A stretch of 64,000 nucleotides of DNA from Bacteroidota bacterium (lineage in GTDB: Bacteria > Bacteroidota > Bacteroidia > Bacteroidales > F082), in contig JAHIUX010000011.1 in assembly GCA_018816765.1 (NCBI GenBank), positions 62,001 to 126,000 of the forward strand, read 5' to 3'. Of this stretch, positions 16,174 to 25,457 are shown one piece after another. Made by a program: the position numbers and the translations under genes. Numbering within the stretch: position 1 is the stretch's first letter; the number at the start of each line of letters is the position of its first letter. The notes below the pieces were generated by a model, which was given only the letters and a program-made list of their open reading frames with translations, was not told where the DNA came from and did not search any database.

Positions 16174-17212
16174 GCCCAAATTAACCATCGGCGTCACCGG
16201 GCTTAATGCCATCGACAGTCCCGGTCCGGGTGTTGCCGTCATCAGGGGGTTGAAAGAAGCTGCCTCCTTCGATTGCCGCATCATCGGCCTTTCGTACGAG
16301 TCCCTTGAACCCGGCATTTATATGCACGACCTGGTGGATAAAACCTATGCCATTCCTTACCCCTCGGCAGGAATGGATGTGTTGATGAGCCGCATCGAAT
16401 ACATCCATGAACACGAAAACCTGGATGTAATCATCCCGAATTTTGATTCGGAACTGTATTCCTTCATCAAGCTGTCGCAGCGGCTGAAGTCGATGGGCAT
16501 CCACACCTTTTTGCCCACCCTCGATCAGTTTGAGGAAAGGCACAAGACCAACCTGCCTGAGTTTGGAAAAAAGCACGGACTGTATGTGCCGCGCAGCAAA
16601 GCCATTTACACACCCACTGAAATCAACGCCCTCGAAAAAGAGTATGGCTGGCCACTGGTGGTCAAAGGCAAGTACTATGATGCATCGGTAGCCTACAACC
16701 ATGACCAGGCTAAGGCACAGTTTAACAAAATTTCGGCAAAATGGGGTTTGCCCATCATCATTCAGGAATTTATCCATGGTACCGAATATAATGTTACCGG
16801 CCTCGGCGATGGGCATGGAAACACCATGGCGGCTGTACCGATGCGCAAACAGTATATTACCGACAAAGGCAAGGCCTGGGGAGGTATATCCATTGACGAT
16901 AAAAAGGCCCTTGAACTCAACAGCCAGTTTTTGCGTTCGACCAAATGGCGTGGTGCCTATGAGCTCGAACTGATGAAAGACAAGGCCGGGCATTACTATC
17001 TGCTCGAGATCAATCCGCGTATTCCGGCATGGATATACCTGGCCGTTGGGGTCGGACAAAACATCCCCGAGTCGCTCACCCGTCTTGCTATGAGCTGGCC
17101 CACTGATCCTTACACGGATTATGATGTGGGAAAGATGTTTATCCGCTATTCGTGGGATATGATCGTCGACCTGTCGACTTTTGAACAGATTTCGACCTTT
17201 GGAGAGTTATAA
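16160..17212 (+). CDS. ATP-grasp family ligase
   Basis: 350 residues from ATG 16160; the in-frame TTG at 16154 is less likely. CarB-like ATP-grasp fold: N-terminal Rossmann-like part (LTIGVTGLNA then DVIIPNFDSELY), ATP-binding lysine region PLVVKGKYYDASV, the Mg/ATP acidic segment YELELMKD, and YLLEINPRIPAW with the metal-binding Glu and Asn. Such enzymes activate a carboxylate as acyl phosphate and join it to an amine or thiol. Substrates are unknown. The 14-bp overlap with the PqqD gene suggests that a PqqD-bound peptide is the substrate, as in graspetide-type chemistry, though no standard graspetide precursor is present. A 112-bp gap separates it from the decarboxylase. Confidence 0.8.
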   Translation: MTKTKPKLTIGVTGLNAIDSPGPGVAVIRGLKEAASFDCRIIGLSYESLEPGIYMHDLVDKTYAIPYPSAGMDVLMSRIEYIHEHENLDVIIPNFDSELYSFIKLSQRLKSMGIHTFLPTLDQFEERHKTNLPEFGKKHGLYVPRSKAIYTPTEINALEKEYGWPLVVKGKYYDASVAYNHDQAKAQFNKISAKWGLPIIIQEFIHGTEYNVTGLGDGHGNTMAAVPMRKQYITDKGKAWGGISIDDKKALELNSQFLRSTKWRGAYELELMKDKAGHYYLLEINPRIPAWIYLAVGVGQNIPESLTRLAMSWPTDPYTDYDVGKMFIRYSWDMIVDLSTFEQISTFGEL

Positions 17213-17324
17213 ACAGCTAGGGTAAACGGATGGAAATGTTGCTGGAGATGTCATTTGACGCCGCATGCAGTTAACCGGACCCCTTGCAGAAAAAGTATGA
17301 GAAAGAATATTTAACACAGCCATT

Positions 17325-18686
17325 ATGACAACAAAGAAAAGATACGAGCGTCCGATCATCAAGCGGCTCGAGAGCAATATGCCAAACAAATTTGGCAGCC
17401 GGACCGAATTTCAACCGGTGACACAACTTGAAGATATTGCCGTTAAAGAACTGATAGACGCCTATGGTTCGCCCCTTTTTGTGATTTCGGAGAAGAAAAT
17501 CCGGAAAAACTTCAGGGCAGCCAAACAGGCTTTCGAAACACGCTACCCCAAGGTGCAGTTTGCCTGGTCATACAAGACAAATTACCTGAATGCCGTGTGC
17601 AATGTGTTCCATCAGGAAGGCTCCTGGGCCGAGGTGGTTTCGGGCTTCGAATACGACAAAGCCCTGCGCAATGGTGTCGACGGCAGCAAGATTATTTTCA
17701 ACGGCCCCGACAAATCTGAAGCCGACCTGAAAAAGGCCATCACCAACAACTCACTGATCCATATCGATCACCTCGATGAGCTGTATGCCTTGCAGGAGAT
17801 AGCCAAATCGACAAAACAGCGTCCTAAAGTAGCCATCAGGGTTAATATGGACACAGGGGTATATCCGATGTGGGACCGCTTTGGCTTTAACTTCGAAAAC
17901 GGACAAGCCTGGGATGCGCTAAATAAAATTATGTTTACCGGAACCCTTGAACTTGTTGGCCTGCATACCCATATCGGCACCTTTATGCTCTCGCCCAACG
18001 CCTATGCCGTTGCCGCCTCGAAGCTTGCCGTGCTGGCACAGAAAGTTCAGCAGAAATATGGTCACGAGATCAGGTACATCGACCTTGGCGGGGGGTTCGC
18101 CTCGCGCAACACCCTCAAAGGCTCCTATCTTCCCGGGATCGACACCAATCCGGCCATCGATGATTATGCTGAAGCCATCACCTCGGCACTCATCAACAGT
18201 GAATACAGGCCCAAAACTCCCCCGATGCTTATCCTCGAAACAGGCCGTGCCCTGATTGATGACGCTGCCTGGCTGCTGGGTACTGTGATTGCCAACAAAC
18301 GCCTTTCCGATGGCAAAAGAACCACCATTGTCGACTTTGGCGTCAATATCCTGTTCACTTCCTTCTGGTACGACCACCGTGTTTCGCCGGCTCAGCCTTT
18401 CACGTCCTACACCGAAGACACCGTGATGTATGGCCCTTTGTGCATGAACATCGACGTGATCCGCGAAAACATCAGCCTGCCGCTGCTGCACAAGGGCGAT
18501 CACCTGGTGGTGCACACCGTTGGCGCTTACAATATGACACAGTGGATGCAGTTTATCACCCTGCGTCCAAAGGTGGTGATGATCAGTCCTGAAGGGAAAA
18601 TCAGTGTGATCAGAAACAACGAAAAACTTGAAAATTTGCTCGATCTGGAACAAGTTCCTCCACATCTTGCTAACTTTGAACTATGA
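17325..18686 (+). CDS. Fold-type III PLP decarboxylase with leader-like N-terminal tail
   Basis: 453 residues of the diaminopimelate/ornithine decarboxylase group. The PLP lysine is K84 in WSYKTN; other family marks are HTHIG (H214, H216), GGGF (255-258), ETGR (305-308, usually EPGR), C373-x3-D377 and GAY (400-402). The first 30 residues are not part of this fold: MTTKKRYERPIIKRLESN has Y7-x-x-P10-x-I12, the motif used by RiPP leader peptides to dock on PqqD-like domains. A PqqD-like gene sits two genes upstream. Chain length is some 30 residues above usual DAP decarboxylases, which is accounted for by the tail. The substrate is open; the context does not suggest lysine synthesis. The stop overlaps the next start (ATGA). 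Confidence 0.85.
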   Translation: MTTKKRYERPIIKRLESNMPNKFGSRTEFQPVTQLEDIAVKELIDAYGSPLFVISEKKIRKNFRAAKQAFETRYPKVQFAWSYKTNYLNAVCNVFHQEGSWAEVVSGFEYDKALRNGVDGSKIIFNGPDKSEADLKKAITNNSLIHIDHLDELYALQEIAKSTKQRPKVAIRVNMDTGVYPMWDRFGFNFENGQAWDALNKIMFTGTLELVGLHTHIGTFMLSPNAYAVAASKLAVLAQKVQQKYGHEIRYIDLGGGFASRNTLKGSYLPGIDTNPAIDDYAEAITSALINSEYRPKTPPMLILETGRALIDDAAWLLGTVIANKRLSDGKRTTIVDFGVNILFTSFWYDHRVSPAQPFTSYTEDTVMYGPLCMNIDVIRENISLPLLHKGDHLVVHTVGAYNMTQWMQFITLRPKVVMISPEGKISVIRNNEKLENLLDLEQVPPHLANFEL

Positions 18687-20881
18687 TATCCGGAAAACTC
18701 AGGTCAGCTTTTCCGCTCTTCTTACAAAGCGTAAGCAATAGTTACACCCAGATTTTTTTTGCCAAGCACAAAATCATGGGGCTGTTGCTAATGCTGGTAA
18801 CCCTGTTCGACCTGTATGCCGGCATCAGCGGGCTCATTGCCCTGGTAACGGCCAACACCGCAGCCTACCTGGCGGGTTTGAGCAGGCAGCAGATTATCAA
18901 CGGATTGTATGGCTTCAATCCCTTGCTTGTTGGCCTGGGACTCGGGGTTTACTATCAGCCCGGCCTGAGTTTTTATGTCATCCTGGTGTTCATCTCACTG
19001 CTCACCCTCTTCATGACGGTATCACTCGAAGGCGTGATGTACAAATACGGCCTGCCCTTTTTAAGCATCCCTTTCCTGATCGGCATCTGGATCGTTAGCA
19101 TCAGCACCCGGCAAATCACGAACCTTGAGATCAGCGAGCGGGGTATTTACACGCTGAATGAAATGTATTCGCTGGGCGGCCTACCCCTGCTCAGGGTATA
19201 CGAGTGGTTCAATGAAATTAGCTGGCCTATGCCCGTCAAGATATATTTCAGGTCGTTGGGGGCGATCTTCTTTCAGTATCACCTCTTTGCCGGCCTCATC
19301 ATTGCCTTTGGGCTTGTTTTCTGGTCGCGCATAGCCTTTGTGTTTTCGCTCATCGGTTTTGCTTCGGCCTATATGTTCTATCTGCTGATTGGCTTACAAA
19401 TCAGCGAAGTAAGCTACAGTGCCATTGGCTTTAATTTCATTCTCACTTCGATTGCCATCGGTGCATTTTTCGTGGTTCCTTCGAAATATTCGCTGGTCTG
19501 GGTGATGGTATCCATCCCCCTGCTGGCTTTCCTTACCACAGCAGGATCGGCCGTGATGTGGATCTTTCAGCTGCCGGTATTTTCGCTGCCGTTCAATGTG
19601 GTGGTTATACTGCTGCTTTATGTGTTCAGGCTGCGCGAGCGTTACCACGGAAAGCCGGCCTTGGTGCTGGTGCAGCAATTCAGTCCTGAAAAAAACCTGT
19701 ACAGCAGCCAGATTAACCTCAACAGGATGGCGCACCTCGGGCGTATCTCCATCAAGCTGCCTTTTTGGGGAAAATGGCTGGTTACCCAGGCTATTGATGG
19801 CGAACACACCCATAAGTCGGCCTGGAAGTATGCCTGGGACTTTGAGATGACCGATGATGAAGGCAAGACTTACCGCGGCGACGGACTTCAGGCAACGGAT
19901 TATTACTGCTTCAGCAAGCCCGTTGTTTCGCCTGCCGATGGCACCATCGCAGAACTGGAAGACGGACTTGAAGACAATGCCATTGGCGATTCGAACCTAC
20001 GGAATAACTGGGGAAACTCAGTGGTGATCAATCATGGCGGAGGCCTGTTTTCGCAGCTCAGCCACCTGAAAAACAACAGCATACAGGTTCAGAAAGGACA
20101 ATATGTAAAGGCAGGTGAACAGCTGGCGCTTTGTGGCAACTCGGGCAGGTCGCCCTATCCTCACCTGCATATGCAGATGCAAACGTCGCCCGAAATTGGT
20201 GCCACCACCCTCGATTATCCCTTTGCCTCCTATGTGGCTTTTGAAGACGGACAAACCTCATTCCATGTCTCTTCCCAACCCCGCAAGCAGCAGACCGTGT
20301 TCCAAAACCACCCGAATGAACTGATCGATCATGCCTTTCATTTTATCCCCGGACAGGAAATGAAGTGGAAATATGAAGGTGAACAGCCTGCTCAGGGCTT
20401 CAGCTGGACTGTTGAAACAAACATCTACAACGAGTCGTGCCTGGTTTGCAGCCGCACAGCTGCCAAAGCATGGTTCATGAAATCGCCTGATATATTTATG
20501 TTTACCCATTTCGAAGGCAACCGGAACAGCGAACTGTATTGTTTTTACCTGGCCGCATACCAGGTGATTACCGGTGTTCATCCCGGGCTTGAAGTGGACG
20601 AAAAGATCACTGTTGCGGTGTATCATCACCGTGGATTGAAGTTATTACAAGACATTGTGGCGCCTTTTTATTCCTTTTTAGCGGTCCATTTCAGGCAATG
20701 GCAATCGGGCATGAAACAGGATCTTGATGGCTCGCGCATGCTGTTGAGGTCAGTGATCAGCTACAGTGCTTTCGGCAAAATTGTGAAGACCAATAAGTTT
20801 GAGATACTGCTGTCAGATAACCAACTCAGTGAAATCCACTTTTTTCGCAACAATTTGGAGGTAAAACTATTCCGTGACTAA
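18683..20881 (+). CDS. Urea-transporter-like domain fused to M23 peptidase
   Basis: 732 residues. Residues 1-310 hold about ten membrane spans of the urea transporter family; the signature NGLYGFNPLLVGLGLG lies near residue 73. After it comes an M23 (LytM) zinc peptidase domain: EHTHKSAWKYAWDFEM (H375/H377 and D near 388) and HLHMQM (H494, H496), the HxH zinc ligand pair. The last 200 residues (about 530-732) have no family I can name. Such UT-M23 fusions are found in Bacteroidota; the job is unknown. The peptidase would face the periplasm, where it could cut peptidoglycan or a modified peptide. It overlaps its neighbours by 4 and 8 bp. Confidence 0.85.
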   Translation: MISGKLRSAFPLFLQSVSNSYTQIFFAKHKIMGLLLMLVTLFDLYAGISGLIALVTANTAAYLAGLSRQQIINGLYGFNPLLVGLGLGVYYQPGLSFYVILVFISLLTLFMTVSLEGVMYKYGLPFLSIPFLIGIWIVSISTRQITNLEISERGIYTLNEMYSLGGLPLLRVYEWFNEISWPMPVKIYFRSLGAIFFQYHLFAGLIIAFGLVFWSRIAFVFSLIGFASAYMFYLLIGLQISEVSYSAIGFNFILTSIAIGAFFVVPSKYSLVWVMVSIPLLAFLTTAGSAVMWIFQLPVFSLPFNVVVILLLYVFRLRERYHGKPALVLVQQFSPEKNLYSSQINLNRMAHLGRISIKLPFWGKWLVTQAIDGEHTHKSAWKYAWDFEMTDDEGKTYRGDGLQATDYYCFSKPVVSPADGTIAELEDGLEDNAIGDSNLRNNWGNSVVINHGGGLFSQLSHLKNNSIQVQKGQYVKAGEQLALCGNSGRSPYPHLHMQMQTSPEIGATTLDYPFASYVAFEDGQTSFHVSSQPRKQQTVFQNHPNELIDHAFHFIPGQEMKWKYEGEQPAQGFSWTVETNIYNESCLVCSRTAAKAWFMKSPDIFMFTHFEGNRNSELYCFYLAAYQVITGVHPGLEVDEKITVAVYHHRGLKLLQDIVAPFYSFLAVHFRQWQSGMKQDLDGSRMLLRSVISYSAFGKIVKTNKFEILLSDNQLSEIHFFRNNLEVKLFRD

Positions 20882-22370
20882 ATTCCACTGGCCGATTTTC
20901 ATCCCTTTCATGGTTTTCCTGGCATTCCTGTCAGGAGAAATGGCACTTGCCCAAAGCCGCCTTGATTTCAGGAGTGCCGACAGCCTCACCTATCAGCTAT
21001 ACCAGCAAGCGCATTGGCGTCCGCTAAGAAAAGCCGGTAAGGAAGTGCTGTCGTCAGGCATCGATTATCAGTATCTTCGGGCACGGCTTGGTTATGCCAA
21101 TTTTGCCACCGGCAACTACATCGGGGCCGAAAAACATTTCAGCAGGGCCCTGGGTTTCAATGCCTATGATGAGTTTTCACAGGCAATGTTGTATTATTCA
21201 CTGAAGGCGACCTTAAAACACACCGAAGCCGGGAGTGTTTACCGGTCGCTATCTCCTTCGTTGCAGCAAAAGGTCGCGCCGGGAAAAAGCTTTAAGCTGT
21301 TTGAAGCCCATGCCGATTACGGAACAGTTTTGCGCAGCAAGGCCGATGGGCTCAATGCTGCCATACTTGCGGGGTCCGACAGCCTTTACGGCGAAGAACA
21401 GATTTATGGCAACGGCAACATCCTCGATGCCGGCCTTAAGCTTCAGCTGATGCCCGGGCTGTTGTTCTATGCCGGCGGTCAGTCAATCAGCATCCCCTTG
21501 AGGAATCATTTTGTGGTCACCGACTATGCCTTCGCAACGGATTCCATTGTCAGGGATACGATCTACCACTATAACAGTTATTATTATTCGCTGCAGAGCC
21601 GGCAACACGATACGGTATTCCATCACCGGCTGAGCCAGCAATCGGTGTACGTTCAGGCGATTTTTTCGCCCTCGGCAAAGATCAGGTTCACCCTTGGCAT
21701 GCATATGCTTCAGGTGAAACAAACCAACACCTATTCGCAACAGGAAACAGTTACCTGGTCCGACACAGCCTGGGTGAATACCGAAACAGCGGAGTTGTCG
21801 CTGGTGGAGGCACCGCTCACCCAAATGCGCTTTGCCGACTCGGTGCGCACCTTAAACGATTATTCGCTAATGGCCAATGTGCGGATCAATGCCGGGGTTT
21901 TTTCACCTGAATTTGGTTATGCCTATTCAAAACTCAATTATTCAAAAAAAATACAGCAGCTGCAGGCCGGACTTTTTATTATGCCAATGGGAAATCTCAA
22001 TCTATACAGCCACAGCGTGTTTGCGTTTATGATTACTCAGTCGAAACAATCGACCGTATTCAAGCAAACCATTGGCTTCAACATAGCCCGTCCGTTGTGG
22101 TTTGAGGCCTCGGTGCTCACCGGTAAGCTGAACCTCTTTGCCGACCAGAATGGCTACATCATCTACAATATGCCCGATGAAGTTTCGTTAAAACTTGAAT
22201 CGGTACTGACATGTCTGATTGGTAAAAATCTGCAGCTTTCGCTGCGGGTTCAGCATACGCAAGCCAAAAGGCCTTATTTTTGGTACAACAACACAGAATC
22301 GGCACTCAATAAATCACAATACAGTATTCAATCACAAACGATCATTGGAGGCGTCAAATGGATATTCTAA
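20874..22370 (+). CDS. Outer-membrane protein with TPR-like N-terminus
   Basis: 498 residues, GTG start at 20874 overlapping the preceding stop by 8 bp; a signal peptide ends at about MALAQ. Residues 30-150 hold one or two tetratricopeptide-like helices (RARLGYANFATGNYIGAEKHFSRAL); the rest is a run of amphipathic strands, ending QTIIGGVKWIF, which suggests a barrel of about 16 strands. No family name can be given. Being in one operon with RRE, ligase and decarboxylase genes suggests a role in moving or placing the product at the outer membrane. Confidence 0.65.
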   Translation: MTKFHWPIFIPFMVFLAFLSGEMALAQSRLDFRSADSLTYQLYQQAHWRPLRKAGKEVLSSGIDYQYLRARLGYANFATGNYIGAEKHFSRALGFNAYDEFSQAMLYYSLKATLKHTEAGSVYRSLSPSLQQKVAPGKSFKLFEAHADYGTVLRSKADGLNAAILAGSDSLYGEEQIYGNGNILDAGLKLQLMPGLLFYAGGQSISIPLRNHFVVTDYAFATDSIVRDTIYHYNSYYYSLQSRQHDTVFHHRLSQQSVYVQAIFSPSAKIRFTLGMHMLQVKQTNTYSQQETVTWSDTAWVNTETAELSLVEAPLTQMRFADSVRTLNDYSLMANVRINAGVFSPEFGYAYSKLNYSKKIQQLQAGLFIMPMGNLNLYSHSVFAFMITQSKQSTVFKQTIGFNIARPLWFEASVLTGKLNLFADQNGYIIYNMPDEVSLKLESVLTCLIGKNLQLSLRVQHTQAKRPYFWYNNTESALNKSQYSIQSQTIIGGVKWIF

Positions 22371-22978
22371 AACGAACAGCAGCAGTCATTGTCATCCTAA
22401 GCTGGTCAGGACTGGCCCTGGCCCAGGATTTTGACAAACAATACAAGGCCTTCGAAAAATCGTATCAGCTCGAAACCTCAGGCGACTATGCAACAGCCAT
22501 TAAGGAGCTGCAGGCCGTTTATCACGCCGAGGATTATGAAACCAACCTCAGGCTTGGCTGGTTGATGTATGCGTCAGGCAGGTTCACCGAAGCGCTACCT
22601 TACTATCAGAAATGCATCGAAATACGCCCGCTTAGCATTGAGGCCCGCTTTGGTTTTGTGAACCCTGCAGCGGCCCTCGGAAACTGGTCGCAGGTAGAAG
22701 CGCGTTATGACGAAATTCTGAAGGCTGACCCGATGAACACCCTGGCCAATTACCGCATGGGGATGATCCTCTATGGCCGGGAAGATTATTCAGGCGCACT
22801 GAAATACTTCACCAGGGTGCTGAATCTCTACCCTTTTGATTACGATACCACTATCATCGCCGCATGGACGCAGTTTAAGCTGGGTAAACTCAGGGAAGCA
22901 AAAATTATGTTCCAGAAAACCCTGCTCATTAAACCAAACGACAGCAGCGCTTTGCAGGGTCTTGCCCTGATCAAATAG
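22358..22978 (+). CDS. Tetratricopeptide repeat protein, exported
   Basis: 206 residues with a signal peptide (IVILSWSGLALAQ) and at least four TPR units, for example EALPYYQKCIEIRPLS, ARYDEILKADPMN and GALKYFTRVLNLYP. TPR proteins bind partner proteins; here it probably acts in the periplasm with the preceding barrel. The ATG lies 13 bp before the stop of that gene, the last overlap of the operon. Confidence 0.75.
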   Translation: MDILKRTAAVIVILSWSGLALAQDFDKQYKAFEKSYQLETSGDYATAIKELQAVYHAEDYETNLRLGWLMYASGRFTEALPYYQKCIEIRPLSIEARFGFVNPAAALGNWSQVEARYDEILKADPMNTLANYRMGMILYGREDYSGALKYFTRVLNLYPFDYDTTIIAAWTQFKLGKLREAKIMFQKTLLIKPNDSSALQGLALIK

Positions 22979-23005
22979 TCAAAACAACTAAAACGAAGTT
23001 TCGGA

Positions 23006-23719
23006 TTAGAGGGTGGCGTTGGTTTTTACGGAAGCTTCTTCCATAATCACCTCATAGGAATAACCGGCTCCAAAGTCTTTTTTCAGGAAAATTTTTCCTT
23101 CAAACTCCACTGTTTCGCCCACATTGACAAGGTCGTTTGTAGTGATGGTCAGGTCGAAATTATCGCCATCGCTGGTGCCATCCTGCAGGTGAATCCAGTT
23201 GCGGCCCATAATGCCACTGTTTACTTTTGTCACCTGGCCCACAACCCTGACGACCTGGTTTTCATACTGTGCCCTGTTGGCATAAATATCGGCAATCGGG
23301 GTTGTCCCCTCACGGCGCTCTACACTAACTTCCTTTTTCGAAGCCACATGTTTGATGCTTTCGTGCGGCATGGTGGCCACCTGTCCCTGATCGGCAGGAA
23401 TTGGATCTTTGCTCAGGTCACCCACAAACAACACCTTTTCGAAGGTGCGGTCGAGGTCCTTACTGTGGAAGTCTTTCATCTCCATCGACCTGCTGAAATG
23501 ATACACATCGCCTTTTTTGGCTTCCATGCGTGAAACAGCGATCCAGTATTCCTGGTCTTTTTCGCTCACATACAAATAGGTATATGCACTGACCTGCAGC
23601 AGGTCCTTTACGGTAACTTCGCGGTCGTTAGGGTTCACATTGGTTTCCACCCTGGTGGTTTCGTTGTCGCATGAAACAAAAAGCACCAGGGCCATTATCA
23701 CAAAAAGTACTGTTCTCAT
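23006..23719 (-). CDS. OB-fold lipoprotein
   Basis: 237 residues from the ATG at 23719, which gives a lipoprotein signal (MRTVLFVIMALVLFVSC). Residues 145-235 look like an OB-fold domain: VVRVVGQVTKVNSG, NWIHLQDG, VGETVEFEGKI. OB-fold lipoproteins of this kind are often found next to multiheme cytochrome genes, as here. A hairpin lies between this gene and the cytochromes, so it may be a unit of its own. The function is unknown. Confidence 0.65.
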   Translation of the reverse strand: MRTVLFVIMALVLFVSCDNETTRVETNVNPNDREVTVKDLLQVSAYTYLYVSEKDQEYWIAVSRMEAKKGDVYHFSRSMEMKDFHSKDLDRTFEKVLFVGDLSKDPIPADQGQVATMPHESIKHVASKKEVSVERREGTTPIADIYANRAQYENQVVRVVGQVTKVNSGIMGRNWIHLQDGTSDGDNFDLTITTNDLVNVGETVEFEGKIFLKKDFGAGYSYEVIMEEASVKTNATL

Positions 23720-23840
23720 TATTGGTAATTTTAGATTGAATAAGTAATTGGACAAAAATAAGTCATATTTTCAATATTTCGGCAGTGAAACGAGGCCATT
23801 GAGCTGCGATCATTCATTTTGGCCGATGTGCCTAAACCAA

Positions 23841-23871
23841 TTGCACCAACCGCGTTGCGCAACTGGTGCAA
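23841..23871 (-). terminator. Inverted repeat at the end of the cytochrome cluster
   Basis: TTGCACCA (23841-23848) pairs with TGGTGCAA (23864-23871), and the loop holds a palindrome GTTGCGCAAC (23854-23863). It lies 55 bp past the heptaheme NapC-type gene in its direction. The T run after it on the minus strand is poor, so it is only a possible terminator. Confidence 0.4.
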
Positions 23872-23925
23872 TCTGTATGTGGAAACGCAACTTGCAAATT
23901 ACAGTATAAGGTTAAAGAAATAGAG

Positions 23926-25425
23926 CTAATAGAGTTCAAAATGACACTCAGCACAATGCTTTGTTTTCCATTTCTCTTTGATATCGACCGGATGCTTAAA
24001 CTCAAGGAATCCCTGTCCGGTTGCAAATTCCATTTCGCCCGGTCTCCCCTGTTCCTTAATCAGGTGGCACAGTGTGCAATCGCGCGATATAACCTTGTTT
24101 TTCTGATTCTTAAAAGCATCATTATGGCAGCGGTAGCAGCCATCGTTTTCGAGGTGGCCAAGGTAATTCGGATAGGCGTTCCATTTCACTTTCATCATCG
24201 GGAAGGTGTTCTTGGCGTATCCTTCTTTGATGGCCGCAATGGCAGCATCGATGGTTTCCCTGTCCGACTCAAGTAAGTCGGGGTACATCAGTTCGTAATA
24301 GCCCAGGATTTCAGTTTCGATATAGCTATAAGCACTGTCAAGGGTGGGGAAGTCGTTGCGCAGAATATCCATGGCTGCGGTTTTGATATCGGGTAGGTCT
24401 TTCGATATTTTACCTGCGGTCATGGCCGCGTCGAAATAGCGTGCAGGGGATTTATAATCGTGCGAAGGCCTGTTGTGGCAATCGAGGCAATCCATTGTCC
24501 TGAATTCGAGCCCGGCAATTTGTGCTTCGCTGAGCGGATTTTTTTCGTTGTTATACACCATCACCTCTCCGGTTTTAAGGTTGGTGTATTTCACCAGCAC
24601 GATGGTATCCCTTTTCAGGCTGGTGGCGGCATACTCAATCTTCACATTGGCATTGATGTGCCAGTGAATCCCTTCGATCTGGCCGAGGGCGCGGTAGGCC
24701 GGACCTGTCTTCATCACCATGCCGATATCCCATTCGGTATTTTCCTCTTCAGCAAGGTAATGTTTGTGCGAAATGTATTTCCTATCGTAGAATTTCTCTG
24801 GCCAGTGGCATTTTTCGCAGGTTTCCTGGGCCGGGCGCAAATTATGCAAGGGTGTTGGGATGGGGGTTGGATAGGCGTTGGCCATCACCGAATACACCTG
24901 ATATAGCCCTGAAAGTTTCGAGCGCACATACCATCCAGCGCCTGAACCCACGTGACATTCGACGCAGTTGACCCGTGCATGGGCCGAACCCTGATAAGCC
25001 GTATATTCGGGCTCCATCACCGAATGGCAAAGGGTTCCGCAGAACTTATTCGATTCGGTATAATGAAAGGCCTGATATCCGCCCAGGGCCGACAGCACTA
25101 CAAACACCGACAAACCAATGCCAAACATAAACACTACAAAGCGCTGCTTGGGATCGTTGAAATCGACAATCGGAAACTTTACTTCGGTGATGTCCTGTTG
25201 ACGGCGTTTTTTCCTGACACGCGAAATCATCCCGACAAACATTATCCCCAGTCCAATGAACATTATCATTGGCAGGATGATGAAGGTGAATAATCCGGAG
25301 TAATTGTCGCTTTCGTTAAACACCAGCGAGATCAGGAAAAGGATGATGATCATAAAAAGCGAAATCATTGCGATTGCGCCTCCAATGACAGTGGTCCAGC
25401 TGTAGTAATGTTTTGGTAGTTTCAT
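23926..25425 (-). CDS. NapC/NirT-type membrane heptaheme cytochrome c
   Basis: 499 residues with three membrane spans near the N-terminus (about 10-35, 43-66 and 96-118) and seven c-type heme sites: CGTLCH (CX3CH), CVECH, CEKCH, CLDCH, CYRCH, CTLCH, CAECH. The first site is followed by SVM and the second by VGSGAGWYVRSKLSG, both features of NapC/NirT quinol dehydrogenases. It probably takes electrons from menaquinol and passes them to the periplasmic cytochromes of this cluster. It lies 32 bp after the cytochrome b gene and closes the cluster. The C-terminal hemes go beyond the usual four of NapC or NrfH. Confidence 0.87.
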   Translation of the reverse strand: MKLPKHYYSWTTVIGGAIAMISLFMIIILFLISLVFNESDNYSGLFTFIILPMIMFIGLGIMFVGMISRVRKKRRQQDITEVKFPIVDFNDPKQRFVVFMFGIGLSVFVVLSALGGYQAFHYTESNKFCGTLCHSVMEPEYTAYQGSAHARVNCVECHVGSGAGWYVRSKLSGLYQVYSVMANAYPTPIPTPLHNLRPAQETCEKCHWPEKFYDRKYISHKHYLAEEENTEWDIGMVMKTGPAYRALGQIEGIHWHINANVKIEYAATSLKRDTIVLVKYTNLKTGEVMVYNNEKNPLSEAQIAGLEFRTMDCLDCHNRPSHDYKSPARYFDAAMTAGKISKDLPDIKTAAMDILRNDFPTLDSAYSYIETEILGYYELMYPDLLESDRETIDAAIAAIKEGYAKNTFPMMKVKWNAYPNYLGHLENDGCYRCHNDAFKNQKNKVISRDCTLCHLIKEQGRPGEMEFATGQGFLEFKHPVDIKEKWKTKHCAECHFELY

Positions 25426-25457
25426 CGGTTGTTGTTTTTGGTTGATTTACAAACTAC

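Noticed and set aside
17230-17274. A 14-codon ORF in the gap between the ligase and the decarboxylase, considered as a precursor peptide.
   Set aside because: It has no leader motif, no clear core, no visible ribosome binding site, and is of a length expected by chance.
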